A stretch of 64,000 bases of DNA from Chlorogloeopsis sp038404745 (GCF_038404745.2 NZ_JAYKTT020000072.1:51347-115346), one strand, 5' to 3'. Shown: positions 46,746-56,506, counted from the stretch's first letter. A program made the numbers and translations. The notes: generated from the sequence alone by a model not told the origin.

Positions 46746-47081
46746 GAAGAATAATTAACCGTGCCTCCTTTTCCGTATAGCCTTCACGACTATAGGAATT
46801 TTTTCATCAGAACAGGTCTTTGCACAAGTCAGTTCAAGAGCAAAGTAAAGGTTAAACCTTTAATTTTTCCTATCACTTGCAAAATTAACTTTTGCAAGAG
46901 ATTTACTGTAGTGCAAAACTTTATATTCCTATAAATATCTAGTTGAAGTTAGTTGAGAACTACTATCAACGCAACTTTGTATTGACTCGAAAGCGGAAAA
47001 AAGCGCGTTAGCTATTTATTAACCGCAAACATTTTAGGGAGAAATCTCACGGCTGGGTGCCTTATATGGAGGATAACCGTC
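46746..47081. other. Upstream region of the GH5 gene
   Basis: No gene or repeat found. GGAGG at about 47069-47073 is the ribosome binding site that decides the GTG start at 47082. Confidence 0.45.
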
Positions 47082-48176
47082 GTGAATATTTCAAGATTTC
47101 AGTCCAAAGCTGCTTTGTTTTGCTGTCAAGTAGTACAGATTGCATCGCTTTTATCCCTGACAATAATTGGGAATGGTGAAGCTCTTGCACAAGGACGTTT
47201 CAAAGTTGTAGGAAACAAGATTTTAGATCCCTCAAACAACGAATTTGTTGCTAAAGGAGTAAATATAAACGGCCCTAACGCCGTATGGCCACACGACATG
47301 ACACGAGATGTTGATAAGATAGGAAGTTCGTGTTGGAATTTCAACTTGGTGAGAGTTAACAGCTGGCTGTTCTCGGCAGGTGTACGTCAGTACACAAGCA
47401 ATAATGACATTGACAAGATTGTGCGGACATTTACAAGCCGCAAGATTGTAGTCATGTTTGAGGCACACGACAGAACTGGAGGATTTTACGAAGGAGCTGA
47501 TCTTACAAAACTCGTAGATTGGTACAGAACTCTCGCGAAGAAATACAAAAATAATCCCTATGTGTGGTTCGATGTAATGAACGAGCCAGGAACGCATAAA
47601 TATGATGCGACAGCTCGCAGCAAATGGCTTGCTGTACACCAGGCTGTGATCAAAGCAATTCGCGATGATGCGCAAGCGGATAACTTAATTATTGTTGAGG
47701 GAACAGCTTGGGGACAAGACGCTGGTAATTGGAATTCATCTTCCGTGCCGACAGCAAATAGTGCGATTCTCAGTGACTATGCAAGTATTATCAATTTTGG
47801 TGGTAAGAGCTATAAAAATATAGTCTTTAGTATCCACGTCTATGACCAGTGGACTTTTGGGGATGCTAGATTGGCAGATTATGCGGATCGTGTTTTAGCT
47901 CTCAATATACCGCTTTTAGTTGGTGAGTTCGGTGTCAAAAACGGAAATATGAACGTTACCTCTGCAATGTATTCCATGTACAACGTAGTCAAGCCTCGAA
48001 AAATAGGACGCATTGTTTGGCATTGGTATCATGGAGGGGCAAATAATACGCTTACAAACCATCTAACAACAATGCCAAATGGATCGACAGGAGCAGCCAT
48101 TGACAGCTGTACCGATCCTTCCAATCTCACAAATCTTGGAAGGGAAGTTTGGAATGACAATCATAGTCAGGATTAA
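47082..48176 (+). CDS. Secreted glycoside hydrolase, family GH5 (cellulase/mannanase-like)
   Basis: This 364-residue protein has a signal peptide (hydrophobic VVQIASLLSLTIIGNGEALA, cleavage near ALAQG) and a TIM-barrel GH5 domain. The acid/base Glu is in the strand-4 motif WFDVMNEPGTH and the nucleophile Glu in PLLVGEFGVK. IHVYDQW, with its His-x-Tyr, also fits. Substrate is probably a beta-1,4-linked glucan or mannan, perhaps of the cell's own sheath or of the environment. The start is GTG with GGAGG about eight bases upstream. Confidence 0.88.
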   Translation: MNISRFQSKAALFCCQVVQIASLLSLTIIGNGEALAQGRFKVVGNKILDPSNNEFVAKGVNINGPNAVWPHDMTRDVDKIGSSCWNFNLVRVNSWLFSAGVRQYTSNNDIDKIVRTFTSRKIVVMFEAHDRTGGFYEGADLTKLVDWYRTLAKKYKNNPYVWFDVMNEPGTHKYDATARSKWLAVHQAVIKAIRDDAQADNLIIVEGTAWGQDAGNWNSSSVPTANSAILSDYASIINFGGKSYKNIVFSIHVYDQWTFGDARLADYADRVLALNIPLLVGEFGVKNGNMNVTSAMYSMYNVVKPRKIGRIVWHWYHGGANNTLTNHLTTMPNGSTGAAIDSCTDPSNLTNLGREVWNDNHSQD

Positions 48177-48225
48177 GCTCAGTTAATAAATATCTCTGAG
48201 CGTGCTTGGTAAGATTGAGATTGAA

Positions 48226-48261
48226 AGTGGTTAGTTGTTTGTAGAAAAACAACTAACCACT
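48226..48261. terminator. Strong hairpin between convergent GH5 and speE genes
   Basis: A 15-bp perfect inverted repeat (AGTGGTTAGTTGTTT/AAACAACTAACCACT) surrounds a six-base loop. It lies 50 bases after the GH5 stop and about 34 bases before the speE stop, so it could terminate both transcripts, although no long T-run follows. A related AGTGG...ACCACT arrangement is in the spacer at about 52574-52610. Confidence 0.55.
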
Positions 48262-48294
48262 AAACTACCTTAACTTATCCGAATTAGGAATAAA

Positions 48295-49236
48295 TTATTT
48301 GACCGAACCTTGTCCAAAAAATTTTGGAGGTTCAGCAAGGGTATAGACTTGAGTTTCTTGGGCGATCGCTTTTCGCAGATGTAGAGGCAAATTCAGCATA
48401 CCCAAAAGCGCAACTCCGTCTAACATCCGGAATCCACCGCTTGTATTTTCCTCTAAAAGCCGATCTATTTTTTCTGGATCGGGTCGGGTGTTAATTTCCT
48501 GCTCTGAAGCCAGGACAAAACCCCAAGCTCTACCATAGGTACAGGTAGGACTACTGTAAGATTGTACATTAGGAAAAACTGTATTCAAAGTATTCGCTAA
48601 CCGGGCATGAAGAATTAATTCTCCTGGTGAGACTGGGCCTGCTTGAACTACAAAAAAACCTTGTGGAGCTAACACTCGACGTGCTTTCTCAAAGTATTCT
48701 TTAGTAAATAGTTGAAATGATGGCCCTGATTCAATCGGATCGGAAAGGTCAGAGATAATTACATCCCATTTCTCATCAGTGGTATCTAAAAAGTTGAGTG
48801 CATCTGCTATTACCACATCCAGACGTGGATCGTCAAAGGCATTTTGATGCATTTCGCTCAGGTGTTGCTTGCATGCTTCCACCACTTCGCCATCAATATC
48901 AATCATTACAACTTTTTCCACTGTCTGCCATCGCAATACTTCCCTAGCTGTGGCTCCTTCACCACCACCAAGAATCAGTATCTTTCGCGGTGTGCCATGA
49001 AAAATCATACCAGGGTGAACTAACGGTTCATGGTACAAAAACTCATCACCAGTACAAGATTGCCATTTACCATCTAGAACCAGAGCTTTGCCGTAGGTTC
49101 CAGTTTCCACAATGTACATTTCCTGATATGCAGTTTTCTTGTAAGCGAATACCTCTGTGACTCCATGAGCATAAATATCCCAAGGAGTGATATACTCGTT
49201 CATCCAGAAATCTGCACCCACATCGCTACCTGGCAT
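48295..49236 (-). CDS. speE: Spermidine synthase (polyamine aminopropyltransferase)
   Basis: This 313-residue protein has the family's SAM-like fold: LILGGGEGATAREVLRW, VVMIDIDGEVVEACK, DALNFLD and the catalytic-aspartate region ISDLSDP. It transfers an aminopropyl group from decarboxylated SAM to putrescine, or a related polyamine. Its neighbour upstream on the same strand, about 330 bases away, is SAM decarboxylase, which makes the donor. The two are probably expressed together or in parallel, but there is a terminator between them. The precise acceptor cannot be told. Confidence 0.93.
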   Translation of the reverse strand: MPGSDVGADFWMNEYITPWDIYAHGVTEVFAYKKTAYQEMYIVETGTYGKALVLDGKWQSCTGDEFLYHEPLVHPGMIFHGTPRKILILGGGEGATAREVLRWQTVEKVVMIDIDGEVVEACKQHLSEMHQNAFDDPRLDVVIADALNFLDTTDEKWDVIISDLSDPIESGPSFQLFTKEYFEKARRVLAPQGFFVVQAGPVSPGELILHARLANTLNTVFPNVQSYSSPTCTYGRAWGFVLASEQEINTRPDPEKIDRLLEENTSGGFRMLDGVALLGMLNLPLHLRKAIAQETQVYTLAEPPKFFGQGSVK

Positions 49237-49451
49237 AAATTTACTCTCTCTACTTCACTCAAAAATTGCCAAATGTTATGTTTTGTCGGTAATTTTTTGT
49301 AATATCAAACCCAGTTATTATTATCCCCATCCCAGAGTTGCAAAGGAAAGTTCACAAATCAAAGGGAAAAGGAAACAGGGAAGTTGGGAGAGGGACTGTT
49401 ACCTCAACCCAAACTTACAACTTAATATTAGACTTCCATAGGGGAACAAAT

Positions 49452-49478
49452 AAAAATCTGCCTTGACTGCAAGCAGAT
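49452..49478 (-). terminator. Rho-independent terminator after speD
   Basis: On the minus strand the sequence reads ATCTGC, 11-base loop, GCAGAT, then TTTTT. It lies about 85 bases after the speD stop, within the 326-base gap before speE. The rest of the gap shows no gene. Confidence 0.7.
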
Positions 49479-49562
49479 CGAGGCAGCAGTTTCTATAGTT
49501 CATTCCTAGATCTAGGCTGGTAGTCTATAGGTAGTTTTTACCCCACTAAGGAGCCAACAAAA

Positions 49563-50024
49563 TCATGTATTCACCAGCAGAGCTTCTTCCAACTGTTTGA
49601 TAGTTGGTTGAATAGTTGGTGAAAATTTACCTCTAGGAAGCGTCATGAGTACATGCTTGCTAGCTTGAAAAGCTTTTACAAGGTATTCGCAAGCTTTCTC
49701 CGGTTTTGTATGTTGCCCGCAGGTAAATATATCCACTGCTATGTAGCCTGTTTCTGGCCAAGTATGAATCGAGATATGAGACTCGGCTAAAAGTGCCAGT
49801 GCAGTTACTCCATAGGGTTCAAATTGGTACGATATCTCTTTGAGTAGAGTAGACTTTGCTATTTTAGCAGCTGTTTGTAAAGCCTCTCTGATGAACCCAA
49901 TATCATTGAGTAAGCTTGTTGGACAGTTATACAGTTCTAGAATGCAGTGTCTGCCAACCGGAACCGAAGATAACTCTTCGGGAGGGTAAGATTGCTTTTC
50001 CAATTCTTTCACCTTTACAATCAA
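49563..50024 (-). CDS. speD: S-adenosylmethionine decarboxylase proenzyme
   Basis: This 153-residue pyruvoyl enzyme decarboxylates SAM to the aminopropyl donor for spermidine synthesis. The self-cleavage site is Glu81-Ser82 in ESHISIHTWPE, where Ser82 becomes the pyruvoyl group. CGQHTKPEKA follows in the mature alpha chain. It is about 20 residues longer at the N-terminus than the usual prokaryotic form. It sits upstream of speE on the same strand. Confidence 0.93.
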   Translation of the reverse strand: MIVKVKELEKQSYPPEELSSVPVGRHCILELYNCPTSLLNDIGFIREALQTAAKIAKSTLLKEISYQFEPYGVTALALLAESHISIHTWPETGYIAVDIFTCGQHTKPEKACEYLVKAFQASKHVLMTLPRGKFSPTIQPTIKQLEEALLVNT

Positions 50025-50230
50025 CTAGATAAAAATCAACCCCCAGAAAAAATTGGGCTACTTCTTTAAATTTGAAGTGCGCCACGAGACTTTGGAATTT
50101 TTATGCATTTATGCACAGAACTACAATTATCACACAAATAAAGTAATTTTAATGAGTGTGATTGATAAAGAATTGGTTTTAAATCTTTCACTAAGTTTCG
50201 AGCATCTTTAGAATTCTTCTTGTCGCCACT

Positions 50231-52498
50231 CTAGGGGCTATTTGGTGGTGTAGAAGTTGGTTCAGGTGTCGGTGTGTTTGTCTCACCAGATGTGGGTGTA
50301 GGTTCAGGTATAGGTGTAGATGTTGGCTCTGTAGTTGGCGTCGGCGATGGAGTTGGGTTAGGATTTACCACTTTCAAGCTCAGTCTGTATTCTAGTGGCA
50401 CCGATGCTCGTGATACTAAAACAAATTCATAAAATCCACTTTCTGGCAGTTTCTCTGACAAAGAGCGTTTTTGAGAATCTTCTAAAAGCTGATATTGACC
50501 GCTAGGAGAATAAATTGACCATAAAATTTTAGAATTGGCTTCTAGCTTCACTTCCATCAACTGATCTTGGCTAAGTTCGGCGATAAAAACTTTGCCAGCC
50601 GCGCCCTTAAGAGTGCCACTGACTGTTTTACTATTAGCACCAGAACTAAAGACAATTTTTTGAAATGCACTTTTGGCACGAATGGCATTGAGTTTGTCTG
50701 CAACAAAAGCGTGCCAAACTTGTCCGATGGGTTCCTCAATAAAATCCTTGCCCTCTTTTGCTGGAAAATGCTCAAAGAAAGCCGCATCTCCTAAATCATA
50801 TAAGGCACGGCTGGATACATTGAGGTTGTTGACATCCACTTTCCAGCGATCGCGATCGGCTCCACTATAAGTACCTAGTCTTTGACGTGCCTCAGAACTG
50901 AGTAGAGTAAGTGTTTTTAGAACTTGGGCTGCTGTATTGTCCCATTGTTTCCGCAATTGGGCATCGGCGGGATCGTCTTTGAGGCTGCGTTTTTGTAAAC
51001 TGGGATTTTGCTCCCAAAAGATTTGATTTACCAAGCTGACATAAAAGTTTTCATCAACACCCAAGCGTTGACGGCGCTCTTGTAATTTTTGTTTGCGCGA
51101 TCGCTCTTGGGGTGAATATTTCGCTAGGGGATCGATGGGTTGCTTGGCTGGGCTAAAAGTGGGCGTTGGTTGCGGTGTAGTAACGTTACCATCATCGGGA
51201 TTGGATGATATTAAATTACTTACTCCCCAATAGCTAACGCCAGAAGCACAAGCAAAGAATAACAGCACAAGGATGATTTTTCCTGGTGTCCACCACGATT
51301 TGGAGGAGGGAGTAAGAGGGAGAGAGGGAGAGGAGCCAGCGTCGTGGTGAGCCAGCACTGCGGACGGGTTTCCCGCCGCAGGTGACTGGTGAAAGGGTTT
51401 CCCGACTTGGGCAGACTGGCGTTGGGAAAGTGGGAGAGGAGCCAGCTGCGTGGGCGGGTTTCCCTCCACAGGCGGCTGACGTGGAGAGAGTGGGAGAGTT
51501 GGAGCAATGGGTGGTGGGGTGAGTGCTTGCAAAACTTGACGGGCGCTTTGGTAACGATCCGTTGGAGATGGAGACAGCATCTTATCTAAAACTGCCCCAA
51601 AAGCAGGACTGAGACTAATTTCTCGTCGCCATTGCCAAGTTAAAGTGTGATTGTCAATTAGTTCTGATGGTTGTTTGCCTGTGAGCAAGACTAATACTGT
51701 TACCGCCAAAGCATACAGATCGCTGTGAGGCTCTACCAATCCTCTTTGCATCTGTTCTGGGGGAGCGTAGCCAAACTTACCTAGCAAGGTTGGTGGTGGC
51801 GTTGTCGCATTGACACCAGGTTGGTAATACTGAGAAGCAACAGTTGCCGCTACTTGTTTGACACCACCAAAATCAATTAACACTGGCATACCCCCCGTAG
51901 CCCCCCCTTGGTAAGGGGGAGTTTGGGGGGGGTTACGAAGCATCAAGTTATCTGGAGAAATATCACGATGAATTACTCCCAAAGAATGAATGTATTCTAA
52001 TACAGGCAAGATTTGCTGTAATAATTGATAAACTTCTGGTTCTGTAAAGCGCAAATCCTGTTTGAGACGAGCATCTAATAAAGAACGGTAAGTTTGTCCT
52101 TCTACGTAATCCTGTACCAAAAATAAGTATTCTTTATTATCTAAACTACTGCGGAATAATTCACGAAAGCGGGGAATTTGGGGATGTTGTAGTTTGTAGA
52201 GAACAGTTGCTTCTCGCTCAAACAATTCTTCCGCTTTTTGTAAGACGTAGGCAGTTTGAACTTGGGGAGAAAATTCTTTTAAAACACACAACTCTCGGAA
52301 GCGGTTGACATCTTCGGCTAAATAGGTGCGTCCAAATCCCCCTTGACCGAGTTGACGTACAATCAAATAGCGATCGCCTAAAAATCGTCCCGGTTGAATC
52401 CCCTGACTTACAGCCGGATCTAATTTCTCGCCGCAATGAAGACAAAAGCGACTATCAGGTGGATTTTCGTGTCCTTGGGAACAATAAACAGAATTCAT
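50231..52498 (-). CDS. Membrane-anchored Ser/Thr protein kinase
   Basis: This 755-residue kinase starts with a Cys motif (YCSQGHEN...RFCLHCGEKL) typical of a zinc ribbon. The kinase domain (about 40-330) has LGQGGFGRTYLAE, ATP lysine in CVLKEF, catalytic loop VIHRDISPDNL and IDFGGVKQ in place of DFG. A linker (about 335-405) carries duplicated segments, then a membrane helix (IILVLLFFACASGVSYW). The outer part has a domain shared with the next kinase (RRQRLGV...FFEHFP) plus a pre-peptidase-like beta segment, and ends in a Pro/Thr-rich tail. Signal and targets are unknown. Confidence 0.9.
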   Translation of the reverse strand: MNSVYCSQGHENPPDSRFCLHCGEKLDPAVSQGIQPGRFLGDRYLIVRQLGQGGFGRTYLAEDVNRFRELCVLKEFSPQVQTAYVLQKAEELFEREATVLYKLQHPQIPRFRELFRSSLDNKEYLFLVQDYVEGQTYRSLLDARLKQDLRFTEPEVYQLLQQILPVLEYIHSLGVIHRDISPDNLMLRNPPQTPPYQGGATGGMPVLIDFGGVKQVAATVASQYYQPGVNATTPPPTLLGKFGYAPPEQMQRGLVEPHSDLYALAVTVLVLLTGKQPSELIDNHTLTWQWRREISLSPAFGAVLDKMLSPSPTDRYQSARQVLQALTPPPIAPTLPLSPRQPPVEGNPPTQLAPLPLSQRQSAQVGKPFHQSPAAGNPSAVLAHHDAGSSPSLPLTPSSKSWWTPGKIILVLLFFACASGVSYWGVSNLISSNPDDGNVTTPQPTPTFSPAKQPIDPLAKYSPQERSRKQKLQERRQRLGVDENFYVSLVNQIFWEQNPSLQKRSLKDDPADAQLRKQWDNTAAQVLKTLTLLSSEARQRLGTYSGADRDRWKVDVNNLNVSSRALYDLGDAAFFEHFPAKEGKDFIEEPIGQVWHAFVADKLNAIRAKSAFQKIVFSSGANSKTVSGTLKGAAGKVFIAELSQDQLMEVKLEANSKILWSIYSPSGQYQLLEDSQKRSLSEKLPESGFYEFVLVSRASVPLEYRLSLKVVNPNPTPSPTPTTEPTSTPIPEPTPTSGETNTPTPEPTSTPPNSP
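51326..51480. repeat. Dispersed repeat apparently inserted in a kinase coding sequence
   Basis: Blocks such as GCCAG...GGGTTTCCC...CCAGC occur at least twice here. They resemble the intergenic repeats at 37234 and 52697 (CCAGTCG, GGGAA/TTCCC, CTGGCTC). Translated, they give the linker segments PPVEGNPP and QVGKPFHQSPAAGNPS, and the frame stays open. Confidence 0.5.
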
Positions 52499-52766
52499 AG
52501 TGAATTAGTTAATATTCATTAGTCATTAGTCATTAGTCAGTACAGACGCTTCTGTTCCGAAGTGTCTATACAATTAGTGGTTGTTAATTGTTGTTGGTTG
52601 TTGGTTGATTACCACTAACCGCTAACTACTGTACGGGCGGGGTTTAGAAGATAAATTGTCGGTTTTAACCGTTCATATAATCAACAAAACCCGCACGGCA
52701 GTCGCTACAACCGGGGGAACCCCCAAGGGCGCGCTGCCTCCCCTACTAACTACTTTGTCTGCTCGT
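52499..52766. repeat. Repeat-rich spacer between the two kinase genes
   Basis: It contains short direct repeats (ATTAGTC, TTGTTGG), an AGTGG...ACCACT inverted arrangement, and at 52697-52743 a hairpin-forming copy of the CCAGTCG-family repeat with a GGGGGAACCCCC core and GGCAG/CTGCC arms. No gene. Confidence 0.55.
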
Positions 52767-54494
52767 TTAATTAGCAGATTCTAGTTTACTAACTTGATCT
52801 GCTGCGATCGCATACCAAATTTGACCAAAAGTCTTTGAATCTGGTTTCTGGTTGCCACGCCGTTGTCCCGGAAATAATCGGTCAAATTTTCGGTTTGTTT
52901 GTGTATTGAGCTGTTCAATTGTATAGTTCCCAAATTCTCCGGCTTGCGCTCGTCTTCTCCAAATTTCGTAATCTCTGTTGCTATAGCTGCCTAAATTTCG
53001 ACGGACTGAACTACTGAGATTAGCTTGTTCTATTTTATTCAACAATTCTTCAGCGGTACTGAACCATTCCTTACGTAAAGCCTCATCATCAGCATTAGAA
53101 CTAAGAGAGCGCCCACCAAGTTCGGGATGTTTAGTATAAAAAGTATTATCTACTGTCTGAATAAAAAACCCTTCTGGAATTTGGAGTTGTTGGCGACGAT
53201 TGAAAATTTGACTGATACGGCTTCCTTCTTGAGAGTTTGATGGCTGAGTCGGAGAACCAGAACCGCCTGGTAGTTTTGGCAGTTGCGGCAGTTCTGGTAA
53301 TTTTGGTAATGAGATGCTGGGAATACTGATGGATGAAACGCCCCTAATGACGGCATTAACTAACGCCCAAGAGCCGACAAAAGTCAGGGCAGCTACACTT
53401 GTTGCTACCAAACTGATTGCAAAAGGACGCATCCAAACAGGTAAAGGAACCTTTTGGGCGATCGCTTTTGTTTGGTTATGGAATCTACTGGTAATTGCTC
53501 GGACATGCTTTCGCCCAGGTGCAACTACCATCGTCTGAATTTTGCTGATTTGAGGATTGAGAGTTTTAGCAGGAACTGGATACTGTAAATCTTTTAGAAC
53601 TTGATCTGCGGTTTGATAGCGATCGCTTGGTTTATAAGCGAGCATCTTTTTTAAGATTGCTTCCAGGTTGGAGCTAACTTTGATTTCCTTACCCCAGCGC
53701 CAAGTTCCCTGATAGGAGTCGTAGAGTTGTTGCGGTTCCTTACCCGTCAGCAATACAAGCGTTGTGACTGCCAAGGAGTACAAATCGCTATTGGGAAAAG
53801 CTTTACCCTGTCGTAATTGCTCCTCTGGAGCATAACCTTTTTTACCTAGTAGAGTGCGGATTCCACCCAATTGAGTAAACCAAAAACCCGCAGAAGCAGG
53901 TAATTGTTTCACACCGCCAAAATCAATCAACACTGGCAAATTATCAGTATCTCGCAAAATCAAGTTATCAGGAGAGATATCGCGGTGAACCACATTTTGA
54001 GAGTGGATATAAGACAGAACAGGTAAGAGTTTTTGTAGAAGTGCGATCGCTTCTTGTTCGCTAAAACTTTGCCCTTGAGCCAGACGTTGTTCGATTAACT
54101 CAAGGTAGTTATCACCCTCCACATAGTCTTGTACCAAAAAGAAAAAATCCTTACTGCCAATTTGTGCTTGTAGTGAAGCATGAAAGCGAGGAATCTGTGG
54201 ATGCTTGAGTTTTTTCAGTACACTTGCTTCTCGCTCAAACAACTCTTTCGCCTTTTTTAAATCCTGCTGTTCTTCGACTTGAGGAGCAAATTCCTTCAGC
54301 ACACACTTTTGATGAGACTGCTTAGTATCCTCCGCCAAATAAGTGCGTCCAAAGCCTCCTTGCCCTAAAAGCTTAATAATCCGATAACGATTAGCAATCA
54401 TCTCATCTTGATGAATGGGCAAAGGTTCACCACACTGGGTGCAAAAGCGGTGACTTCCAGGATTGGTGTGTCTTTTACTACAGTAGACCTGCAT
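52767..54494 (-). CDS. Membrane-anchored Ser/Thr protein kinase (paralogue of the previous one)
   Basis: This 575-residue kinase also has the N-terminal Cys motif (YCSKRHTN...RFCTQCGEPL), then a kinase domain (about 30-300) with LGQGGFGRTYLAE, CVLKEFAP, VVHRDISPDNL and IDFGGVKQ. A membrane helix lies at about 365-385 (PFAISLVATSVAALTFVGSW), followed by a LP(K/E)LP-rich linker. The C-terminal domain (about 435-575; RRQQLQIPEGFFIQTVDNTF, GQIWYAIAADQV) matches the corresponding part of its neighbour. Domain order and adjacency point to tandem duplication. The extracytoplasmic domain is not one I recognise and may be the sensor. Confidence 0.9.
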   Translation of the reverse strand: MQVYCSKRHTNPGSHRFCTQCGEPLPIHQDEMIANRYRIIKLLGQGGFGRTYLAEDTKQSHQKCVLKEFAPQVEEQQDLKKAKELFEREASVLKKLKHPQIPRFHASLQAQIGSKDFFFLVQDYVEGDNYLELIEQRLAQGQSFSEQEAIALLQKLLPVLSYIHSQNVVHRDISPDNLILRDTDNLPVLIDFGGVKQLPASAGFWFTQLGGIRTLLGKKGYAPEEQLRQGKAFPNSDLYSLAVTTLVLLTGKEPQQLYDSYQGTWRWGKEIKVSSNLEAILKKMLAYKPSDRYQTADQVLKDLQYPVPAKTLNPQISKIQTMVVAPGRKHVRAITSRFHNQTKAIAQKVPLPVWMRPFAISLVATSVAALTFVGSWALVNAVIRGVSSISIPSISLPKLPELPQLPKLPGGSGSPTQPSNSQEGSRISQIFNRRQQLQIPEGFFIQTVDNTFYTKHPELGGRSLSSNADDEALRKEWFSTAEELLNKIEQANLSSSVRRNLGSYSNRDYEIWRRRAQAGEFGNYTIEQLNTQTNRKFDRLFPGQRRGNQKPDSKTFGQIWYAIAADQVSKLESAN

Positions 54495-54599
54495 GGTGCT
54501 GAAGGAATGATAAAGGATTTTTATAATTAGCTACAACTAGGGAAGCTGGAATTACAGAAATTTAACTTCACTCTTTTAGTAGAGGATGTAGAGGAAACT

Positions 54600-54775
54600 A
54601 ACTATTAGGGACTAGGAGAAAGACGCGGTGACGCAGTGTTATCAGACACGGAGAGGGAAAGACGCGGTGACGCGGAGAAATTATCAAAAATATTCCCCGT
54701 GTCTCCCCTGCCCCATGTCCTCTTGATTCCCCGTGTCACCGCGTCCCTGTGTCCTCTTCTCAGTACCCTATTTTT
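54600..54775. repeat. Low-complexity intergenic repeat (GACGCGGTGACGCGG type)
   Basis: The sequence GACGCGGTGACGC occurs twice, with related CCGTGTC/CCGCGTCC runs nearby. Similar low-complexity runs occur near 27770, 36310-36390 and 37150-37300. It creates spurious open frames on both strands, including one that extends the next gene backwards. Confidence 0.6.
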
Positions 54776-54791
54776 ACAACCATATAATGTT

Positions 54792-56300
54792 ATGAATACT
54801 GAATCACAAAGACAGCGGGCAGTAAGCGCATATACATCTTTTTTAAACACCCCCTTAGACACCCTACTACAACAGCATCTTCACACCAAACCCGAATCGG
54901 CAATCTTGTCTTTATTTCATGATGTAGCTACTAGTGTACCTGCATACAAAAATTTCGTGGCAGAACATGCGATCAATCCCGACTTAATCCAAACAATTGA
55001 GGATTTTCAAACACTGCCGTTGATTACGAAAGAAAATTATTTACTGCGTCATCCGCTTGCGAACCTGTGTCGCTACGGACAATTAGAAAAGTGTGACATG
55101 ATTGCGGTTTCTTCTGGCTCAACGGGTAAACCGACATTTTGGCCCCGTTTTTTTACAGATGAACTGCAAATTGCCACACGCTTTGAGCAGATATTTTACG
55201 ACAGTTTTGCTGCTGATACTAGACGGACTCTAGCTGTAATTTGTTTCACCTTAGGAACTTGGGTAGGGGGAATATTTACTACAAATTGCTGTCGCTATCT
55301 TGCCAGCAAAGGTTATCCGATTACCGTCATCACCCCAGGCAATAATAAAGAAGAAATTTTACGTGTGGTACAGGAACTCGGTACAGCTTTTGATCAAGTT
55401 GTTTTGCTAGGATACCCACCATTCCTTAAAGATGTAATTGATACTGGCATAGCTCGTGGTCTAGAATGGCAGCGGTATCAAATAAAATTAGTGATGGCAG
55501 GAGAAGTCTTTAGCGAAGAATGGCGCACTCTGGTGGGTGAAAGGGTTGGTTTTCAACATCCCTGCTTTGACTGTGCATCACTCTATGGCACAGCAGATGC
55601 TGGTGTATTGGGAAATGAAACTCCCTTAAGTATTTGCATTCGCCGTTTCTTAGCGGCACATCCAGATGCAGCACGTACTTTATTTGGGGAATCTCGCCTA
55701 CCAACTCTTGTACAATACGATCCGATGAGTCGCTTTTTTGAAGCCAAAGAAGGCACATTGCTATTTTCTGGAGATAACGGTATTCCCCTAGTGCGTTACA
55801 ACATCTTAGATAGCGGTGGGATAATTTCTTACGATACCATGCTGCAATTTTTAGCGAAGCATGATTTCGATCCAGTAACGGAATTACAAACTCATCGTGG
55901 CAGAGGTGTTCGTCAATTACCTTTTGTTTATGTTTTCGGACGCTCTAACTTTACAGTCTCTTACTTTGGTGCCAACATTTACCCAGAAAATATCAGCGTG
56001 GGATTAGAACAGCCAGAAATTAGAGATTGGGTAACAGGTAAGTTCGTCATGCAGGTAAAAGAGGATGGAGACAAAAACAAATTTTTATCTGTAGTTGTAG
56101 AGTTGGCACCAACACAACAAGGTAGCGAAGACAAAAGACAAGCCATAGCATCCTCAATTTTAAGCCAATTATTACGCCTCAACAGCGAATTTGCTAACTA
56201 TGTTCCTCCTGAATATCAAATACCACAAGTTTCGCTAACCCCAACTGGTGATCCAGAGTATTTTCCTGTAGGAGTGAAGCATCGTTATACACGTCGGTAA
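54792..56300 (+). CDS. PaaK/CapK-like AMP-forming adenylating enzyme
   Basis: This 502-residue protein resembles phenylacetate-CoA ligase (PaaK) and CapK. The AMP-binding loop is VSSGSTGKPTFWPR, followed by LGTWVGGIFT, a middle SLYGTADAGVLGNE that corresponds to the aryl-adenylate motif, and a C-terminal VFGRSNFTVSYFGANIYPENI segment as in PaaK. It would adenylate a carboxylate and perhaps form a CoA thioester; the acid is unknown. The frame extends upstream to 54636, but only through low-complexity repeat, so ATG 54792 is chosen. Confidence 0.8.
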   Translation: MNTESQRQRAVSAYTSFLNTPLDTLLQQHLHTKPESAILSLFHDVATSVPAYKNFVAEHAINPDLIQTIEDFQTLPLITKENYLLRHPLANLCRYGQLEKCDMIAVSSGSTGKPTFWPRFFTDELQIATRFEQIFYDSFAADTRRTLAVICFTLGTWVGGIFTTNCCRYLASKGYPITVITPGNNKEEILRVVQELGTAFDQVVLLGYPPFLKDVIDTGIARGLEWQRYQIKLVMAGEVFSEEWRTLVGERVGFQHPCFDCASLYGTADAGVLGNETPLSICIRRFLAAHPDAARTLFGESRLPTLVQYDPMSRFFEAKEGTLLFSGDNGIPLVRYNILDSGGIISYDTMLQFLAKHDFDPVTELQTHRGRGVRQLPFVYVFGRSNFTVSYFGANIYPENISVGLEQPEIRDWVTGKFVMQVKEDGDKNKFLSVVVELAPTQQGSEDKRQAIASSILSQLLRLNSEFANYVPPEYQIPQVSLTPTGDPEYFPVGVKHRYTRR

Positions 56301-56505
56301 GTAGAAGGCAGAAAGCAGTTGTAGGGTGTGTTGTCGCCAAGCGCAACGCACCATCCTAGATTCTGTGTGCGTTATGGACGGTAGTCCTAACGCAGGCTAC
56401 AAAGGCTTTTATTATTTTAGAACTTGTGTATACACCTAGCCTTGGTAAGAAGAGGGATAACGTAGCTAGGGTGAGATGACTTTCATCTTAAACAGTACAG
56501 ATGTA
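56301..56505. other. Intergenic region after the PaaK-like gene
   Basis: It contains an inverted pair near 56322-56400 (GTAGGGTGTGTTG... and ...TAGTCCTAACGCAGGCTAC), typical of dispersed intergenic repeats. No gene. Confidence 0.4.
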
Positions 56506-56506
56506 G

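Noticed and set aside
54636..54791. N-terminal extension of the PaaK-like protein
   Set aside because: The extra 52 codons lie in the GACGCGG-type low-complexity repeat. An internal ATG at 54792 starts the family-like sequence.
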